Assembly: GCA_964393215.1 (NCBI GenBank)
Contig: CAYMSW010000008.1
Coordinates: forward strand, 1 to 23,644
Reading direction: 5' to 3'
Source: CAYFNK01 sp964393215
GTDB taxonomy: Archaea; Nanobdellota; Nanobdellia; SCGC-AAA011-G17; PNOQ01
Length of the DNA stretch: 23,644 bases
Each line of letters begins with the position of its first letter. The stretch's first letter is position 1. The notes beneath the pieces were generated by a model. It searched no databases and was not told where the DNA came from. It was given only the letters and a program-made list of their open reading frames with translations. Below, piece after piece: positions 22,981 to 23,644 of the stretch. Position numbers and translations under genes: made by a program.

Positions 22981-23644
22981 TGAAAGAGGTAAGGAATAAT
23001 ATTCTGTTTTTTTTTGCAATAGTACTAGTTATAGTATCTTTAGTTTTACCTATGGTGGTTCTTACTAAATATCATTATGCCCCTGCTGTTGGAAAAGTTA
23101 GTGTTGGGACGATTAATTTAACAGTTCTTCCTACTTGTGGTGATGGAGAGTGTGAAGGTTCTGAAAGTTGTTTAAGTTGTGAAAATGATTGTGGTGTTTG
23201 CGTTGATGTTACACCTCCGAGTACAGGTAGTGGTGGAGGCGGAGGTGGAGGAAGAAGTTCTGTTTTACATATGATAGATTTTAATATTAAGGATGAATAT
23301 ATTTTTTATGCATATAAGGGGGATCGGGCTCAAGTTGTTATGCCTGGAGATGCAATATATAAATTCAAGATTGGAGAGATAAATACTGGTGAAGGGTTTT
23401 TTGTTTTAACTTATACTGATATTGATATGGACTTTACTGTTTATGTTGATGAAATTACTTATTTTGATATGGATGCCAATGATAAAGATGATTTTAGTGT
23501 TTATTATGGAAAAGATAACAAGCTTATTTGGTCTCTGATAGCAGAAGATATTGTTGAGCCAGGAATAATTATACCGAAAGTCCATAAAGAAAAAATTTCG
23601 GATGATGAAGGATTTAAATTACCTAAGATAGTTTATCCATCTAC
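22980..23644 (+). CDS. Membrane-anchored Cys-rich secreted protein, partial at the right edge
   Basis: The frame is open from an ATG that overlaps the previous stop (TAATG) to the window edge: 221 residues and no stop. The N-terminus MKEVRNNILFFFAIV forms a membrane or signal helix (about 8-28), followed by VGTINLTVLP. A cysteine module CGDGECEGSESCLSCENDC (about 53-71) then resembles the CGNGECDGD module of the lipoprotein at 1944. A Ser/Gly linker (GSGGGGGGGRSS) leads into an acidic beta-rich domain (about 95 onward) with no family I recognise. The N-terminal module is shared with the products at 20963 and 21168. The short Cys module plus Gly linker suggests an extended stalk carrying a distal domain. 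Function unknown; the C-terminus lies outside the window. Confidence 0.82.
   Translation, partial: MKEVRNNILFFFAIVLVIVSLVLPMVVLTKYHYAPAVGKVSVGTINLTVLPTCGDGECEGSESCLSCENDCGVCVDVTPPSTGSGGGGGGGRSSVLHMIDFNIKDEYIFYAYKGDRAQVVMPGDAIYKFKIGEINTGEGFFVLTYTDIDMDFTVYVDEITYFDMDANDKDDFSVYYGKDNKLIWSLIAEDIVEPGIIIPKVHKEKISDDEGFKLPKIVYPS

Noticed and set aside
23221..23262. Gly-rich GGT/GGA run as a microsatellite or frameshift site
   Set aside because: The reading frame continues cleanly through it into a folded-looking domain, and Ser/Gly linkers after Cys modules are common; treated as a linker.

Overview
The window reads as a low-GC archaeal chromosome segment, most plausibly from a DPANN archaeon of the Woesearchaeota/Pacearchaeota kind. 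The reasons are archaeal-type asparaginyl- and aspartyl-tRNA synthetases, a TldD/TldE pair, and TTTAAATA-like TATA boxes 26-29 nt upstream of start codons (leaderless mRNAs). The window also holds a dense set of secreted, acidic, cysteine- or asparagine-rich proteins in the style of DPANN surface proteins. Lineage is an inference; no rRNA or other decisive marker is present. The cytoplasmic proteins are lysine-rich, so the acidity of the surface proteins does not point to a salt-in halophile.

Left part (1-5314): the 3' end of a P-type Ca2+-ATPase gene, then asnS (minus), a cysteine-rich putative lipoprotein (plus) and aspS (minus). These four genes are packed extremely tightly. Both convergent pairs overlap at their stop codons, and the one divergent pair appears to share a single palindromic TATA box. 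AsnRS and AspRS together imply that Asn-tRNA(Asn) is made directly.

Middle part (5315-9076): a 174-bp non-coding gap with a hairpin and an orphan TATA box, then tldD, a small PD-(D/E)XK nuclease and tldE. Each of the three has its own promoter. TldD carries the metal-binding HExxxH, and TldE is the non-catalytic partner.

Right part (9077-23644): a seven-gene cluster for the cell surface, all on the plus strand. It opens with one 3348-codon gene. The protein starts with a short cytoplasmic segment and one membrane helix, followed by a large ectodomain. A 16-helix membrane block follows, whose second half is a complete UbiA-type prenyltransferase with both aspartate motifs. A second ectodomain of about 1775 residues then holds a parallel beta-helix, two LamG/Ig-like repeat units, an Fn3-like domain and a final small beta domain. 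The charge pattern of the loops gives a self-consistent topology with the UbiA active site inside and both ectodomains outside. Downstream, by ATGA overlaps, come a small anchored Fn3-like protein and a type I membrane protein. Next are a 72-residue membrane protein, an anchored secreted protein resembling the giant's last domain, a paralogue of the type I protein, and a partial Cys-rich anchored protein. Shared domains and a recurring [LIV]TGx[AV] motif beside membrane anchors suggest that these products form one surface assembly. That is the most likely undescribed system here. No tRNA, rRNA, CRISPR array or insertion sequence was seen.
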